In this document: one piece after another, positions 1 to 8,558 of the stretch
Numbering within the stretch: the first letter of the stretch is position 1
Layout: each line of letters opens with the position of its first letter
Assembly (NCBI GenBank): GCA_034436555.1
Contig: DAOTUU010000048.1
Location: 1 to 64,000 of the forward strand
DNA length: 64,000 nucleotides
DNA from: JAFMJV01 sp034436555
GTDB taxonomy: Bacteria; Chloroflexota; Limnocylindria; Limnocylindrales; CSP1-4
Direction: 5' to 3'
Program-made: the position numbers and the translations under genes
The notes under the pieces: generated by a model
Databases searched by the model: none
The model's input: only the letters and a program-made list of their open reading frames with translations
What the model was told of the DNA's origin: nothing

Positions 1-2
1 CC

Positions 3-1043
3 TCAGGCGCTCGCGGCGCCGAGCGTGCCGCCGCGCTCCAGGTCCCCCGGGCGTACACCACCCTGGACGAGCTGCTCGCCGACCCGAAAGTGGACGTGGT
101 CCACGTCACCAGCCCCAACCAGCTCCATTTCCCCCAGGTGAAGGCCATCCTCGCGTCCGGCCGCCACGTGGTGTGCGAGAAGCCGCTCGCGGTCACCAGC
201 GCGGAGTCCGCGGAGCTGGTGGAGCTGGCCGCCCGCACGAATCGCGTCACCGCGGTCAACTTCAACATCCGCTTCTACCCCGTGAACCAGCACGCGCACC
301 AGCTGGTGCGTGACGGCGGCCTGGGCGACGTGCGGCTGATCACCGGCCGCTACTTCCAGGACTGGCTGCTGTTGGACACCGACTGGAACTGGCGCCTCGT
401 GCCCGAGGAGGGCGGCTCTCTGCGCGCCGTGGGCGACATCGGCTCGCACTGGATCGACCTGACCACGTTCATCACGGGCCAGCGCGTGACCGAGGTGTTC
501 GCGGACCTCTCCACGTTCGTGAAGGTCCGGCAGCAGCCGCGCGGTCCCGTGGCGACGTTCTCCACGGAGCGCTCGGGCGATACCATCGCCCGAGAGATGA
601 CCACGGAGGACGCCGCGCTGATCCTGCTGCGCTACTCGAGCGGCGCGCGCGGCTCGGTGTCCATCAGCCAGGTCAGCGCAGGGCGCAAGAACTCCATCAT
701 GTGGGAGGTCGGCGGGTCCACGGCCGCCGCGGCGTGGGACGGCGAGAACCCGGACGCGCTGTGGATCGGCCATCGCGACGAGCCCAACCAGGTGCTGCTG
801 CGCAACCCGGCGCTGATGAACGAGACGGGGCGCCGCGCGGCCAGCCTGCCGGGCGGCCACGTGGAGGGCTTCGGGGACACGTTCCACGCGCTGTTCCGCG
901 AGATCCACACGGCGATCCTGGCCGGTAAGGCCCCGGAACGGCCGCTCTACGCCACGTTCGCCGACGGCCACGAGGAGATGGTGATCGGCGACGCGATCGC
1001 CCGGAGCGCCCGCGAGGGGCGCTGGGTGGAGGTCCACGCATGA
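3..1043 (+). CDS. Gfo/Idh/MocA-family oxidoreductase (5' truncated by window edge)
   Basis: The frame is open from base 3, so the N-terminus with the glycine-rich NAD(P)-binding loop lies outside the window; about 346 residues remain. The diagnostic EKPLA motif of the family is present in VVCEKPLAVT, followed by the beta-sheet substrate domain (NFNIRFYP, GDIGSHWIDL). Enzymes of this family oxidise or reduce sugars and inositols with NAD(P), often at C3 of glycosides. The stop overlaps the next start as ATGA, so it is translationally coupled to the isomerase-like gene. With the ROK kinase and NagA downstream, a role in amino-sugar or glycoside catabolism is inferred; the substrate cannot be read from sequence. 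Confidence 0.9.
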   Translation, partial: SGARGAERAAALQVPRAYTTLDELLADPKVDVVHVTSPNQLHFPQVKAILASGRHVVCEKPLAVTSAESAELVELAARTNRVTAVNFNIRFYPVNQHAHQLVRDGGLGDVRLITGRYFQDWLLLDTDWNWRLVPEEGGSLRAVGDIGSHWIDLTTFITGQRVTEVFADLSTFVKVRQQPRGPVATFSTERSGDTIAREMTTEDAALILLRYSSGARGSVSISQVSAGRKNSIMWEVGGSTAAAAWDGENPDALWIGHRDEPNQVLLRNPALMNETGRRAASLPGGHVEGFGDTFHALFREIHTAILAGKAPERPLYATFADGHEEMVIGDAIARSAREGRWVEVHA

Positions 1044-1954
1044 AGCTCGGGTTCCTGACCGCGCCATTCCCTCAGACGCCCCTGACCGACGTGGCCGACT
1101 GGGCCGCCGCCACGGGGTTCGAGGTCCTGGAGATCGCCTGCTGGCCGGTCGCCACGGGCCCCACCCGGCGCTACGCCGGCACCTCGCACATCGACGTCGC
1201 GAACCTGTCCGCCGCGCAGGCCACGGAGCTCCGCGCGGAGATCGAGTCAAAGGGCCTGGCCATCAGCGGCCTGGGCTACTACCCCAACCCGCTCCATCCC
1301 GACCCGGCCCACCGGGAGCGCGTCATCGGTCATCTGAAGTCGGTCATCGTGGCCGCGGAGCGGATGGACATCCCGCTCGTGAACACGTTCTTGGGCGGCG
1401 ACGGCGCCAAGAATCCCGACCAGAACTGGACCGACGCGCTGCGGGTCTGGCCGGACATCGTGGCCTTCGCCCGGGACCATGGACGGAAGCTGACCCTCGA
1501 GAACTGCCCCATGCTGTTCTCCTACGACGAGTGGCCGGGGGGCCACAACATCGCCACCAGCCCCCGGATGTGGCGGCGCATCCTGGAGCAGTGGGGCGGC
1601 ACCATCGGCCTCAACTTCGACCCGTCCCATCTGGTCCTCCAGATGATCGACATGGGGCGCTTCATCAGGGAGTTCGGGCCGCACATCCTCCATTTCCAGG
1701 CCAAGGACCTGATGATCGACCGCGACGGGCTGTACGAGCGGGGCGTCTTCAGCAACGGCATCGGCTGGCAGATCCCGCGCCTGCCGGGCCTGGGCGACGT
1801 GGACTGGAACGTGGTGTTCCGGGAGCTGTACCGCGCGGGCTTCGCGGGCGACTGCATCATCGAGCACGAGGACCGCGGCTTCGAGGGGTCCGACGAGCTG
1901 GTCAAGCGCGGGTTCCTGGTCGCCCGCGACACCCTGCGCCCGTGGTGCCACTGA
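1040..1954 (+). CDS. Sugar phosphate isomerase/epimerase (TIM barrel, AP endonuclease 2-like fold)
   Basis: A 304-residue protein with the pattern of the xylose-isomerase-like TIM-barrel family: MKLGFLTAPFP at the first strand, the acidic metal-site strand LTLENCPM, NFDPSHL, HFQAKD near the seventh strand and CIIEHED at the eighth. Known relatives isomerise or epimerise keto-sugars, or act on 3-keto-glycosides together with a Gfo/Idh/MocA dehydrogenase, which is precisely the upstream neighbour. It starts inside the upstream stop (ATGA) and its own stop is immediately followed by the next ATG (TGAATG), so it sits firmly within the operon. The substrate is unknown; a hydrolase or lyase acting on a 3-keto sugar is an alternative. 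Confidence 0.88.
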   Translation: MKLGFLTAPFPQTPLTDVADWAAATGFEVLEIACWPVATGPTRRYAGTSHIDVANLSAAQATELRAEIESKGLAISGLGYYPNPLHPDPAHRERVIGHLKSVIVAAERMDIPLVNTFLGGDGAKNPDQNWTDALRVWPDIVAFARDHGRKLTLENCPMLFSYDEWPGGHNIATSPRMWRRILEQWGGTIGLNFDPSHLVLQMIDMGRFIREFGPHILHFQAKDLMIDRDGLYERGVFSNGIGWQIPRLPGLGDVDWNVVFRELYRAGFAGDCIIEHEDRGFEGSDELVKRGFLVARDTLRPWCH

Positions 1955-2758
1955 ATGACCGCATCCGCACCGGTGCCCGCGCCCGCCTGGTTCGACGAGG
2001 GTATCGCCGTGCTGGAGCGCGTGCGCACCACCCAGGCCGATGCGCTGGAGACGGCCGCGCAGTGGTGCGCCGACGCGATCGGCGCGGATGGCCTGGTCCA
2101 CCTGTTCGGGACGGGTCATTCGCGCATCCCCGTGGAGGAGATGTTCCCGCGCTACGGCTCGTATCCCGGGTTCAACCCCATCGCCGAGCTGTCCATGACG
2201 TTCCACACCCAGGTCGTGGGCGCGAACGGCCAGCGCCAGGCGATGTTCATCGAGCGCACGCCCGGCCTCGCCGAGGTCATCCTGGGCAACTTCCGGTTCG
2301 GGCCGCGCGACGTGATGATGGTGTTCTCCGCGAGCGGCACCTCCGCGGTGCCCGTGGAGATGGCCCAGGGGGCGCGACGGCGCGGTCTGCGCACGATCGC
2401 CGTGACCTCGCTCGCCCAGACCCGCTCCGGCGAGCCGGACCCGCGCGTGGGGCGGCGCCTCGCCGACGAGGCGGACCTGGTCATCGACCTGTGCACGCCG
2501 CCACCGGACGCGCTCGTCCACATCGAGGGGCTGGACACCCCGGTGGGGCCCGGCTCCACGCTCGCCTACGTGGCGATCATCAACGCGTTGAAGGTCCGCA
2601 TCGCGCAGCTGCTCACCGCGCAGGGGAGGATGCCTCCGGTCATCACCCGTGCCAGCGAGGTGGGCGAGGAGCGCTCCCGGGCCCTCTTCGACGGAGCCTA
2701 CGCCGAGCACGCCCGACGCGTCGCGCGTGCCCTCGACATCCATGGAGGAGGTGACTGA
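1955..2758 (+). CDS. SIS-domain sugar isomerase-like protein (UPF0309 type)
   Basis: A 267-residue protein with a single SIS (phosphosugar-binding) fold: VHLFGTGHSRIP at the first phosphate-binding loop and MMVFSASGTSAVPVEMA at the second, the usual Ser/Thr-rich signature. SIS proteins include GmhA, GlmS, MurQ and sugar-phosphate deaminase-like enzymes. It directly abuts the upstream stop. Because the operon has NagA but no recognisable NagB within the window, this protein is a candidate for the missing deaminase/isomerase step, or for a MurQ-like etherase; both are inference. The C-terminal tail ends about 90 bases before the binding-protein gene. Confidence 0.85.
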   Translation: MTASAPVPAPAWFDEGIAVLERVRTTQADALETAAQWCADAIGADGLVHLFGTGHSRIPVEEMFPRYGSYPGFNPIAELSMTFHTQVVGANGQRQAMFIERTPGLAEVILGNFRFGPRDVMMVFSASGTSAVPVEMAQGARRRGLRTIAVTSLAQTRSGEPDPRVGRRLADEADLVIDLCTPPPDALVHIEGLDTPVGPGSTLAYVAIINALKVRIAQLLTAQGRMPPVITRASEVGEERSRALFDGAYAEHARRVARALDIHGGGD

Positions 2759-2851
2759 CGGAGGCTTCCATCACCCTTGGCACCAGCGCCGCCGGCGACC
2801 CTGCCCGGCGGGCCTGGCAACCACCCCACCACTCGGAGGAGTAGCGACCAG

Positions 2852-3910
2852 ATGAAGCACACTCGGCTCTTCGCGGGCCTGTCGGCGGCGGTCCTCGCCG
2901 CGTCGATGGTCGGCACCGCTGCCGCCCAGTCGCCCAGCGCGCCGGCGGCGGGCGGCAGCTATAAGATCGGCCTCTCCAACACGCTCCAGGGCAACGGCTG
3001 GCGCGAGGAGATGATCTGCTCGATGAAGGCCCAGGCGCTCGCCTCGGGCCAGGTCGCCGAGGTCATCACCGCGCACCGGAACACGGACGCGGCGGGCCAG
3101 ATCGAGGACCTCAACAACCTCATCAACGCGGGCGTCAACGCGATCATCGTGAACCCGGTCTCGCCGGACGCGCTGAACGACGTCATCAAGGCGGCGACCG
3201 ACAAGGGCATCGTCGTGGTGGCGGTGGACCTCGCGGTCACCGAGCCGTCCGCATACCTCTTCTCCAACAACCAGGAGGAGTACGGCTACCAGGGCGCCAA
3301 GTGGCTGTTCGAGAAGCTCGGTGGCAAGGGCGACGTGTTCTACATGCGCGGCGCCGCGGGCACGTCCGCGGACACCGACCGTGACACCGGCTTCAAGCGC
3401 GCGCTGGCCGAGTACCCCGACATCAAGGTCGTGGGCGAGGTCCAGACCGGCTGGGACATCGCCACGGGCGCCCAGCAGATCAACGACTTCCTCGCCTCGG
3501 GTGCGAACTACGACGGCATCTGGACGTCGGGCATCGACTCCACCATCGTCGACGCGCTGGTGACCGCGGGTGCCAAGCTCGTGCCGGTGGTCGGCGCGGA
3601 CAACGCGGGCTTCGTCCATCAGCTCAACGGCGGCGTCGAGGGACTCGTCGGCGCGGCCGTCACGAACCCGGGCTCCGTCGGCGGCGCCGGGGTGGCCATG
3701 GCGCTCAAGATCCTGAACGGCGAGACGGTGGACCAGCAGGTCCTGCTGACCCCGAACGTGTGGGACAACACCACCGACGAGGGCAAGGCGACGATCGCGG
3801 CCGCGGATGACCCGGCCATCGATCCGACCTGGCCGCTGGGCATCTCCATCCCGGACTGGACCACGTACACCAAGGACCAGATCATCGCCTGCAAGGGCCC
3901 GGGCGAGTAA
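2852..3910 (+). CDS. Sugar ABC transporter substrate-binding protein (RbsB/LacI-like)
   Basis: A 352-residue exported binding protein. The start at 2852 is chosen because GGAGGAG lies about 8 bases upstream and it gives a clean signal peptide (MKHTRLFAGLSAAVLAAS, cleavage near AAAQS), whereas the longer frame adds an implausible Pro/Arg-rich extension. The mature part has two Rossmann-like lobes of the periplasmic binding protein type I family: KIGLSNTLQGNGWR, NVNAIIVNPVSPDALN-like strands and a hinge region. No lipobox cysteine is visible near the signal peptide, so anchoring is unclear. It precedes the ATPase and two permeases and would give the importer its specificity. The strong Shine-Dalgarno fits high expression. 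Confidence 0.92.
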   Translation: MKHTRLFAGLSAAVLAASMVGTAAAQSPSAPAAGGSYKIGLSNTLQGNGWREEMICSMKAQALASGQVAEVITAHRNTDAAGQIEDLNNLINAGVNAIIVNPVSPDALNDVIKAATDKGIVVVAVDLAVTEPSAYLFSNNQEEYGYQGAKWLFEKLGGKGDVFYMRGAAGTSADTDRDTGFKRALAEYPDIKVVGEVQTGWDIATGAQQINDFLASGANYDGIWTSGIDSTIVDALVTAGAKLVPVVGADNAGFVHQLNGGVEGLVGAAVTNPGSVGGAGVAMALKILNGETVDQQVLLTPNVWDNTTDEGKATIAAADDPAIDPTWPLGISIPDWTTYTKDQIIACKGPGE

Positions 3911-4000
3911 CCCGACCCAGCGCCCGCTGCGGGACGCCGGCCTGGCCGACGTCCCGCAGCGTCTCCACCAACGCCTGCCTCACGCCCATCGGTGTCCCGC

Positions 4001-5572
4001 ATGACCGACCACCCGATGTCCGACCTGCTCCTCGACGCCACCGGCGTCGCCAAGCGCTATGGCGCGGTGGCCGCGCTGCGCGACGCGTCGCTCCAGGTGC
4101 GTCGGGGCGAGGTCCATGCGCTGCTCGGCGCCAACGGCGCGGGCAAGAGCACGCTCGTGAAGATCCTCACGGGAGCCGTGCGGCCGGACTCCGGTCGATT
4201 CCTCGTGGCGGGCGAGCCGCGGGACATCCACTCCCCCACCGCGGCGCGCCGATCGGGCCTGGTCTCCGTCTACCAGGAGCCGTCTCTCATCCCCGATCGC
4301 GACATCTCGGACAACCTCCGGCTCACGGGCACCCCGGTCGAGCCCTTCCGCCACTGGGTCTCCGAGCTGGGCGTCCCGTCGCTCGACCTGGGCGCGATGG
4401 CCCGGGGCCTGGCGCTCGCCATCCAGCGCATCGTGGACCTGGCTCGCGCCCTCGCGCTGGAGCCGGAGGTCCTGCTGCTCGACGAGATGACCGCCGCGCT
4501 CCCCGCGGACCTCACCGAGAGGGTGCTCGAGGTGGTGGGTCGGCAGCGTGACACCGGTCGCTCGGTGATCTTCATCTCCCATCGGTTCATCGAGATCAAC
4601 GCGCTGTGCGACCGTGCGACCGTGCTCCGTGACGGCGAGACGGTGGGGGTCGTGGACATGGCGCCCGGCGCGGAGCAGCAGATCGTGAAGCTGATGCTGG
4701 GCGCGGCGGGCGCCCAGCGGGCGCAGGAGGCGGCCGCCGCCGCGCACGCGACCACGCGTGCGGCGGGGGTGGAGCGAGCCTCCGACGCGGTGCCCCGCCT
4801 GGCGCTCCGGGGCCTGCGGGCGGGCACGAAGCTGCGCGATGTGTCCTTCGAGCTCCATCCCGGGGAGGTCCTGGGTCTCGTAGCGCTCGAGGGCCAGGGG
4901 CAGGACGAGCTGTTCGGCGTGCTCTCGGGCGCCCGGCGACCGGATGGTGGCGAGCTGCTCCTGAACGGTCGACCGGTGCGCTTCGGACACCCTGCCGATG
5001 CCATCCGGGCGGGTGTCGTGTACGTGCCCGCGAACCGCGTCGAGGCGCTCCTGATGCAGCGGTCGGTGCGCGAGAACATCGCGCTGCCGTTCTCAGCGCG
5101 GCCGCGCGACTGGGGTCCGGTGCGGACCCGCATCGAGAAGCCCAGGGTGGATGGCGCCATCGAGCGGCTGCAGATCGACACGCGCGCCCAGTCGGAGGTG
5201 CGCCGACTGTCGGGCGGCAACCAGCAGAAGGTGACGATCGCGCGCTGGATTGCCCAGGGTATCGAGACGCTCCTCTGCTTCGACCCCACCCGGGGCATCG
5301 ACATCCGCACCAAGCGCGAGATCTACGCGCTCATGCGCGACCTGGCATCGGCGGGCGCCGCGGTGCTGCTCTACACCTCCGAGCTGGAGGAGGTGAAGCT
5401 CGCCTGCGACCGCGCCGTGATCATCTTCAACGGGCGCGTCGTGGAGGAGATGCCGGCCGCCGACGCGGATGAGCCCAACCTGCTGCGGGCCGCGTACGGG
5501 CTGCCACCCGGCGGCGAGCTGCCGGAGGCCGCACCCATCGAGGCGGGACAGCCACCCGTGGAGGTCGCATGA
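4001..5572 (+). CDS. Sugar ABC transporter ATP-binding protein (RbsA/MglA type, two ATPase domains)
   Basis: About 523 residues carrying two tandem ATPase domains. The first has an intact Walker A (GANGAGKST) and Walker B region LLLDEMTAAL, where Met replaces the usual Pro. The second has a degenerate Walker A (ALEGQGQDEL), a clear LSGGNQQK signature and a Walker B ending CFDPTRGID without the catalytic Glu, so it is probably a non-hydrolytic half, as is common in RbsA-like proteins. In-frame starts exist at 3992 (GTG), 4001 (ATG) and 4016 (ATG); none has a convincing Shine-Dalgarno, so the exact start is open. Its stop overlaps the next gene as ATGA. Confidence 0.92.
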   Translation: MTDHPMSDLLLDATGVAKRYGAVAALRDASLQVRRGEVHALLGANGAGKSTLVKILTGAVRPDSGRFLVAGEPRDIHSPTAARRSGLVSVYQEPSLIPDRDISDNLRLTGTPVEPFRHWVSELGVPSLDLGAMARGLALAIQRIVDLARALALEPEVLLLDEMTAALPADLTERVLEVVGRQRDTGRSVIFISHRFIEINALCDRATVLRDGETVGVVDMAPGAEQQIVKLMLGAAGAQRAQEAAAAAHATTRAAGVERASDAVPRLALRGLRAGTKLRDVSFELHPGEVLGLVALEGQGQDELFGVLSGARRPDGGELLLNGRPVRFGHPADAIRAGVVYVPANRVEALLMQRSVRENIALPFSARPRDWGPVRTRIEKPRVDGAIERLQIDTRAQSEVRRLSGGNQQKVTIARWIAQGIETLLCFDPTRGIDIRTKREIYALMRDLASAGAAVLLYTSELEEVKLACDRAVIIFNGRVVEEMPAADADEPNLLRAAYGLPPGGELPEAAPIEAGQPPVEVA

Positions 5573-6573
5573 CCGCGTCCGTGACACCCGCCCTGGCGCC
5601 CGCAGCATCGTCCGGCGCCACCATCCGACGCCTCCTCCGCCGCAACGCGTGGACACTCGGCCTGCTCGTGCTCCTGGGCGTGATGCTCGCGCTCACGCGC
5701 GCCATCCAGTCCGACTATGGCGCCTCCGGACTGGATGCCCTCGCACGATCCGCCCTGCCGGTGGCGTTCGCGGCGTGCGCCCAGGCGGTCGTGGTCATCT
5801 CGGGAGGGATCGACCTGTCGGTGGGCTCGGTGATGGCGCTCACCAACGTCGCGGCGGCTGCGATGATGGCGAACCAGTCCCCGGAGTTCGCGCTGGTCGC
5901 GGTCGCGATCACGCTCCTGCTGGGCGCCCTGATCGGGGCGGTCAACGGGTTCCTCGTGATCGTCACCCGCGTCCCGGACATCGTGGTCACGCTGGCGATG
6001 TCGTTCGTGTGGGCAGGCGTCGCCCTCATGGTCATGGGCACCCCGGGCGGCGGGGCGGCAGACTGGCTCAAGGAGCTGCCCGGCGGCGGCCTGTTCTCCG
6101 AGTGGGTCCCCAAGGCGCTCATCGTGCTGTTCGTGTCCGTCGGAATCGTGTGGATCCCCGTCCGGCGCGCCCGGCTCGGCCTCGCCCTCTATGCCGTCGG
6201 GTCCGATCGGCTGGCGGCCTTCCGGAGCGGCGTGGACATCACCCGCACCAAGGTGGCGTCATACGTCCTGTGCGGTGTGTTCGCGGCCATGGGCGGCCTG
6301 ACGCTCTCCATGATCACCGGCATCGGGACGCCCACGCCCGGTCCCTACACGCTCCTGTCCGTGGCCGCGATCGTGCTCGGCGGCGTGAGCCTGGCGGGAG
6401 GCCGCGGTGGCCTCCTGGGCTGCCTCATCGCGGTGTTCGTGCTGCGGCTCGTGCGGACGGACCTGACCTTCCTGCGCATCGACCCCAACTACACCACCGT
6501 CATCGAGGGGCTCATCATGGTGTTCGTGGTCATGGTCGGAGCCGTGGTCGCGCTGCGGAGGAAGCGCGCATGA
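5569..6573 (+). CDS. Sugar ABC transporter permease (RbsC-like), first copy
   Basis: A 334-residue integral membrane protein with about nine hydrophobic segments. The family signature VISGGIDLSVGSVMALTN is present near residue 80, as is the C-terminal conserved loop GGVSLAGGRGGLLG. It is the first of two permeases, so the importer probably works as a heterodimer in the cytoplasmic membrane, paired with the double ATPase just upstream. Both ends overlap neighbours by ATGA, implying translational coupling along the operon. Confidence 0.93.
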   Translation: MTASVTPALAPAASSGATIRRLLRRNAWTLGLLVLLGVMLALTRAIQSDYGASGLDALARSALPVAFAACAQAVVVISGGIDLSVGSVMALTNVAAAAMMANQSPEFALVAVAITLLLGALIGAVNGFLVIVTRVPDIVVTLAMSFVWAGVALMVMGTPGGGAADWLKELPGGGLFSEWVPKALIVLFVSVGIVWIPVRRARLGLALYAVGSDRLAAFRSGVDITRTKVASYVLCGVFAAMGGLTLSMITGIGTPTPGPYTLLSVAAIVLGGVSLAGGRGGLLGCLIAVFVLRLVRTDLTFLRIDPNYTTVIEGLIMVFVVMVGAVVALRRKRA

Positions 6574-7583
6574 CCACCGCCTCACCCGCCGTGGACGGGC
6601 GGGCCTCCCTGCGCTCGGGCGAGACCTGGCGCAGGCTGTTCCGCGAGAAGCCGGTCATCCCGCTCATCGCCCTGCTGCTGGCGCTCGTCGTCCTGCTCCA
6701 GGTCGTGCAGCCGGGGACGGTGGGCCCGAACTGGGTCGCCGCGCAGATCCGCTTCGCGGTCCCGCTCGCCATCCTCGCGGCCTGCCAGACCCTGACGATG
6801 CTCACGGGCGGCATCGACCTGTCGGTCGGCATGATCGCCTCGATGGCCGCCTACATCCTGGCCACGCAGACGCCGTCTCAGGGGCCGTGGGTGGCGATCC
6901 TGCTGGCGCTCGCCGTGTGCGGGCTGGCGGGCCTCGCCAACGGCATCGGCGTGGGCATCTTCCGCGTCCATCCGCTCATCATGACCCTCGCCATGGGCCT
7001 CGTGATCCTGGGGCTGATGACCGTGTACCAGCTCATCATGGTCGCCGCTGGATCGCGAGTCCCTGCGGAGGTCGCGTGGCTGGGCGGCGGCTCCACCCAG
7101 GTCGGCGACACCGGCATCCTCATCCCCCACAGCCTGTTCCTGTTCATCCCGCTCGCGGCCGCGATCCTGTTCGGGCTGAAGCGCTCGGGCTTCGGTCGGC
7201 TGCTCTATGCCGTGGGGGACAACGAGCGCGCGGCGCGGCTCGCCGGCGTCCGCGTGTGGCAGGTGCTGGTGGCGCTCTACATCCTGTCGGCCGTCCTGGC
7301 GGGCGTCGCCGGCCTGGTCTACGTGGGCCTCACCAAGGTGGCCACCGTCACGCTCGTGGAGAAGCAGGTGCTCACGTCGGTCGCCGCGGCCGTGATCGGC
7401 GGCACCTCCATCTTCGGCGGTCGCGGCGGGTATGCGGGCACCATCCTGGGCGCGCTCATCCTCACGGTCCTCACGAGCCTGCTCACCGTGCTCCAGATGC
7501 CGGAGGCCGCGCGACAGGTCCTGTTCGGCGCGATCGTGCTGGCGGTGGCGGCGGCATACACCCGCATCACGGCAGAGAGCTGA
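6570..7583 (+). CDS. Sugar ABC transporter permease (RbsC-like), second copy
   Basis: A 337-residue permease paralogous to the preceding gene, with MLTGGIDLSVGMIASMAAY and the C-terminal loop GGTSIFGGRGGYAGTILG. The start at 6570 overlaps the upstream stop as ATGA and follows AGGAAG; the open frame extends far upstream, but only because of the GC bias. With the first permease it forms the membrane channel of the importer. The gene ends 11 bases before the GTG start of the ROK kinase. Confidence 0.93.
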   Translation: MTTASPAVDGRASLRSGETWRRLFREKPVIPLIALLLALVVLLQVVQPGTVGPNWVAAQIRFAVPLAILAACQTLTMLTGGIDLSVGMIASMAAYILATQTPSQGPWVAILLALAVCGLAGLANGIGVGIFRVHPLIMTLAMGLVILGLMTVYQLIMVAAGSRVPAEVAWLGGGSTQVGDTGILIPHSLFLFIPLAAAILFGLKRSGFGRLLYAVGDNERAARLAGVRVWQVLVALYILSAVLAGVAGLVYVGLTKVATVTLVEKQVLTSVAAAVIGGTSIFGGRGGYAGTILGALILTVLTSLLTVLQMPEAARQVLFGAIVLAVAAAYTRITAES

Positions 7584-7594
7584 GCGGGCGACCC

Positions 7595-8527
7595 GTGGTC
7601 GCGGCCGCCGGCTCGCGGCACATCGGGCTGGATCTGGGCGGCACCTATCTCAAGTGGGTGGTCGTGGAGCGGTCCGGGGATGCCTGGACCACGCTGGACC
7701 AGGGCCAGGTGGCCACGCGTCGCGGCGGACCCTCGGCGGTCGTGCCACAGGTGGGCGAGCTGGCGACCCAGGCGATCCGGACCGCGGGCGGCGCGTCCTC
7801 GGTGGGCGTCGGCGTGCCGGGGCTGTACCTCCCGGATGAGGGCACGGTGCTGTTCCTGCCGAATGTGCCGGGCGACTGGGCGGGCGTGCCGGTGGCCGGT
7901 CCCGTCCGTGCCGCGACCGGCCTGCCCAGCTTCCTCATCAACGACGCGCGGGCGTTCGGCCTGGCCGAGCTGCGACTGGGCGCCGGGCGGGGTGCGCGCA
8001 CCATGGTCGGCCTCACGCTGGGCACCGGGGTCGGTGGCTGCATCTGCATCGACGGCCAGCTGTTCGTCGGTCACCTGGACACGGGCGGCGAGCTGGGCCA
8101 CACGACGATCGAGCCCGACGGTCCCTGGTGCAGCTGCGGGAACCGGGGCTGCATCGAGGCCTTCGCGCGGGCGGAGCAGGTGGCGCGACTGTGCGGCACG
8201 GCGACGGCCGAGGAGGCGATGGAACGAGCCGCGGCCGGCGACCGGGCGGCGATCGCCGGGTTCGCCGAGGTGGGCCGCTACCTGGGCATCGCGATCAGCA
8301 ACCTCATCGTCGCGCTGACGCCGGACGCGATCGTTCTGGGCGGTGGCGTGGCGGCCGCCGGTGACCTGCTGCTGGAGCCGATCCGGGCGGAGGTCCGCCG
8401 GCGAGTCCGGGTGACCGACCTGGGCCGCATCCGATTCTCGATCGCGGAGCTCGGGACGTGGGCGGGAGCCATCGGCGCCGCCGTCCACGGCGCCGAGCGC
8501 GCAGAATCGACGGGCGCGGACCCGTGA
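7595..8527 (+). CDS. ROK-family sugar kinase
   Basis: About 310 residues from a GTG start 11 bases after the permease stop; the open frame reaches further upstream but the conserved fold begins with HIGLDLGGTYLKW, the ATP-phosphate loop. ROK landmarks follow: GVGVPGLY, LTLGTGVGGCICIDG, and the zinc motif CSCGNRGCIEAF. There is no N-terminal winged-helix domain, so it is a kinase and not a ROK repressor. In this operon it most likely phosphorylates an imported amino sugar (GlcNAc or ManNAc kinase) to feed NagA; glucokinase activity is the alternative. Confidence 0.92.
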   Translation: MVAAAGSRHIGLDLGGTYLKWVVVERSGDAWTTLDQGQVATRRGGPSAVVPQVGELATQAIRTAGGASSVGVGVPGLYLPDEGTVLFLPNVPGDWAGVPVAGPVRAATGLPSFLINDARAFGLAELRLGAGRGARTMVGLTLGTGVGGCICIDGQLFVGHLDTGGELGHTTIEPDGPWCSCGNRGCIEAFARAEQVARLCGTATAEEAMERAAAGDRAAIAGFAEVGRYLGIAISNLIVALTPDAIVLGGGVAAAGDLLLEPIRAEVRRRVRVTDLGRIRFSIAELGTWAGAIGAAVHGAERAESTGADP

Positions 8528-8558
8528 ACCGGAGATCGTCCGCCGAAGGGAGCTGCAC

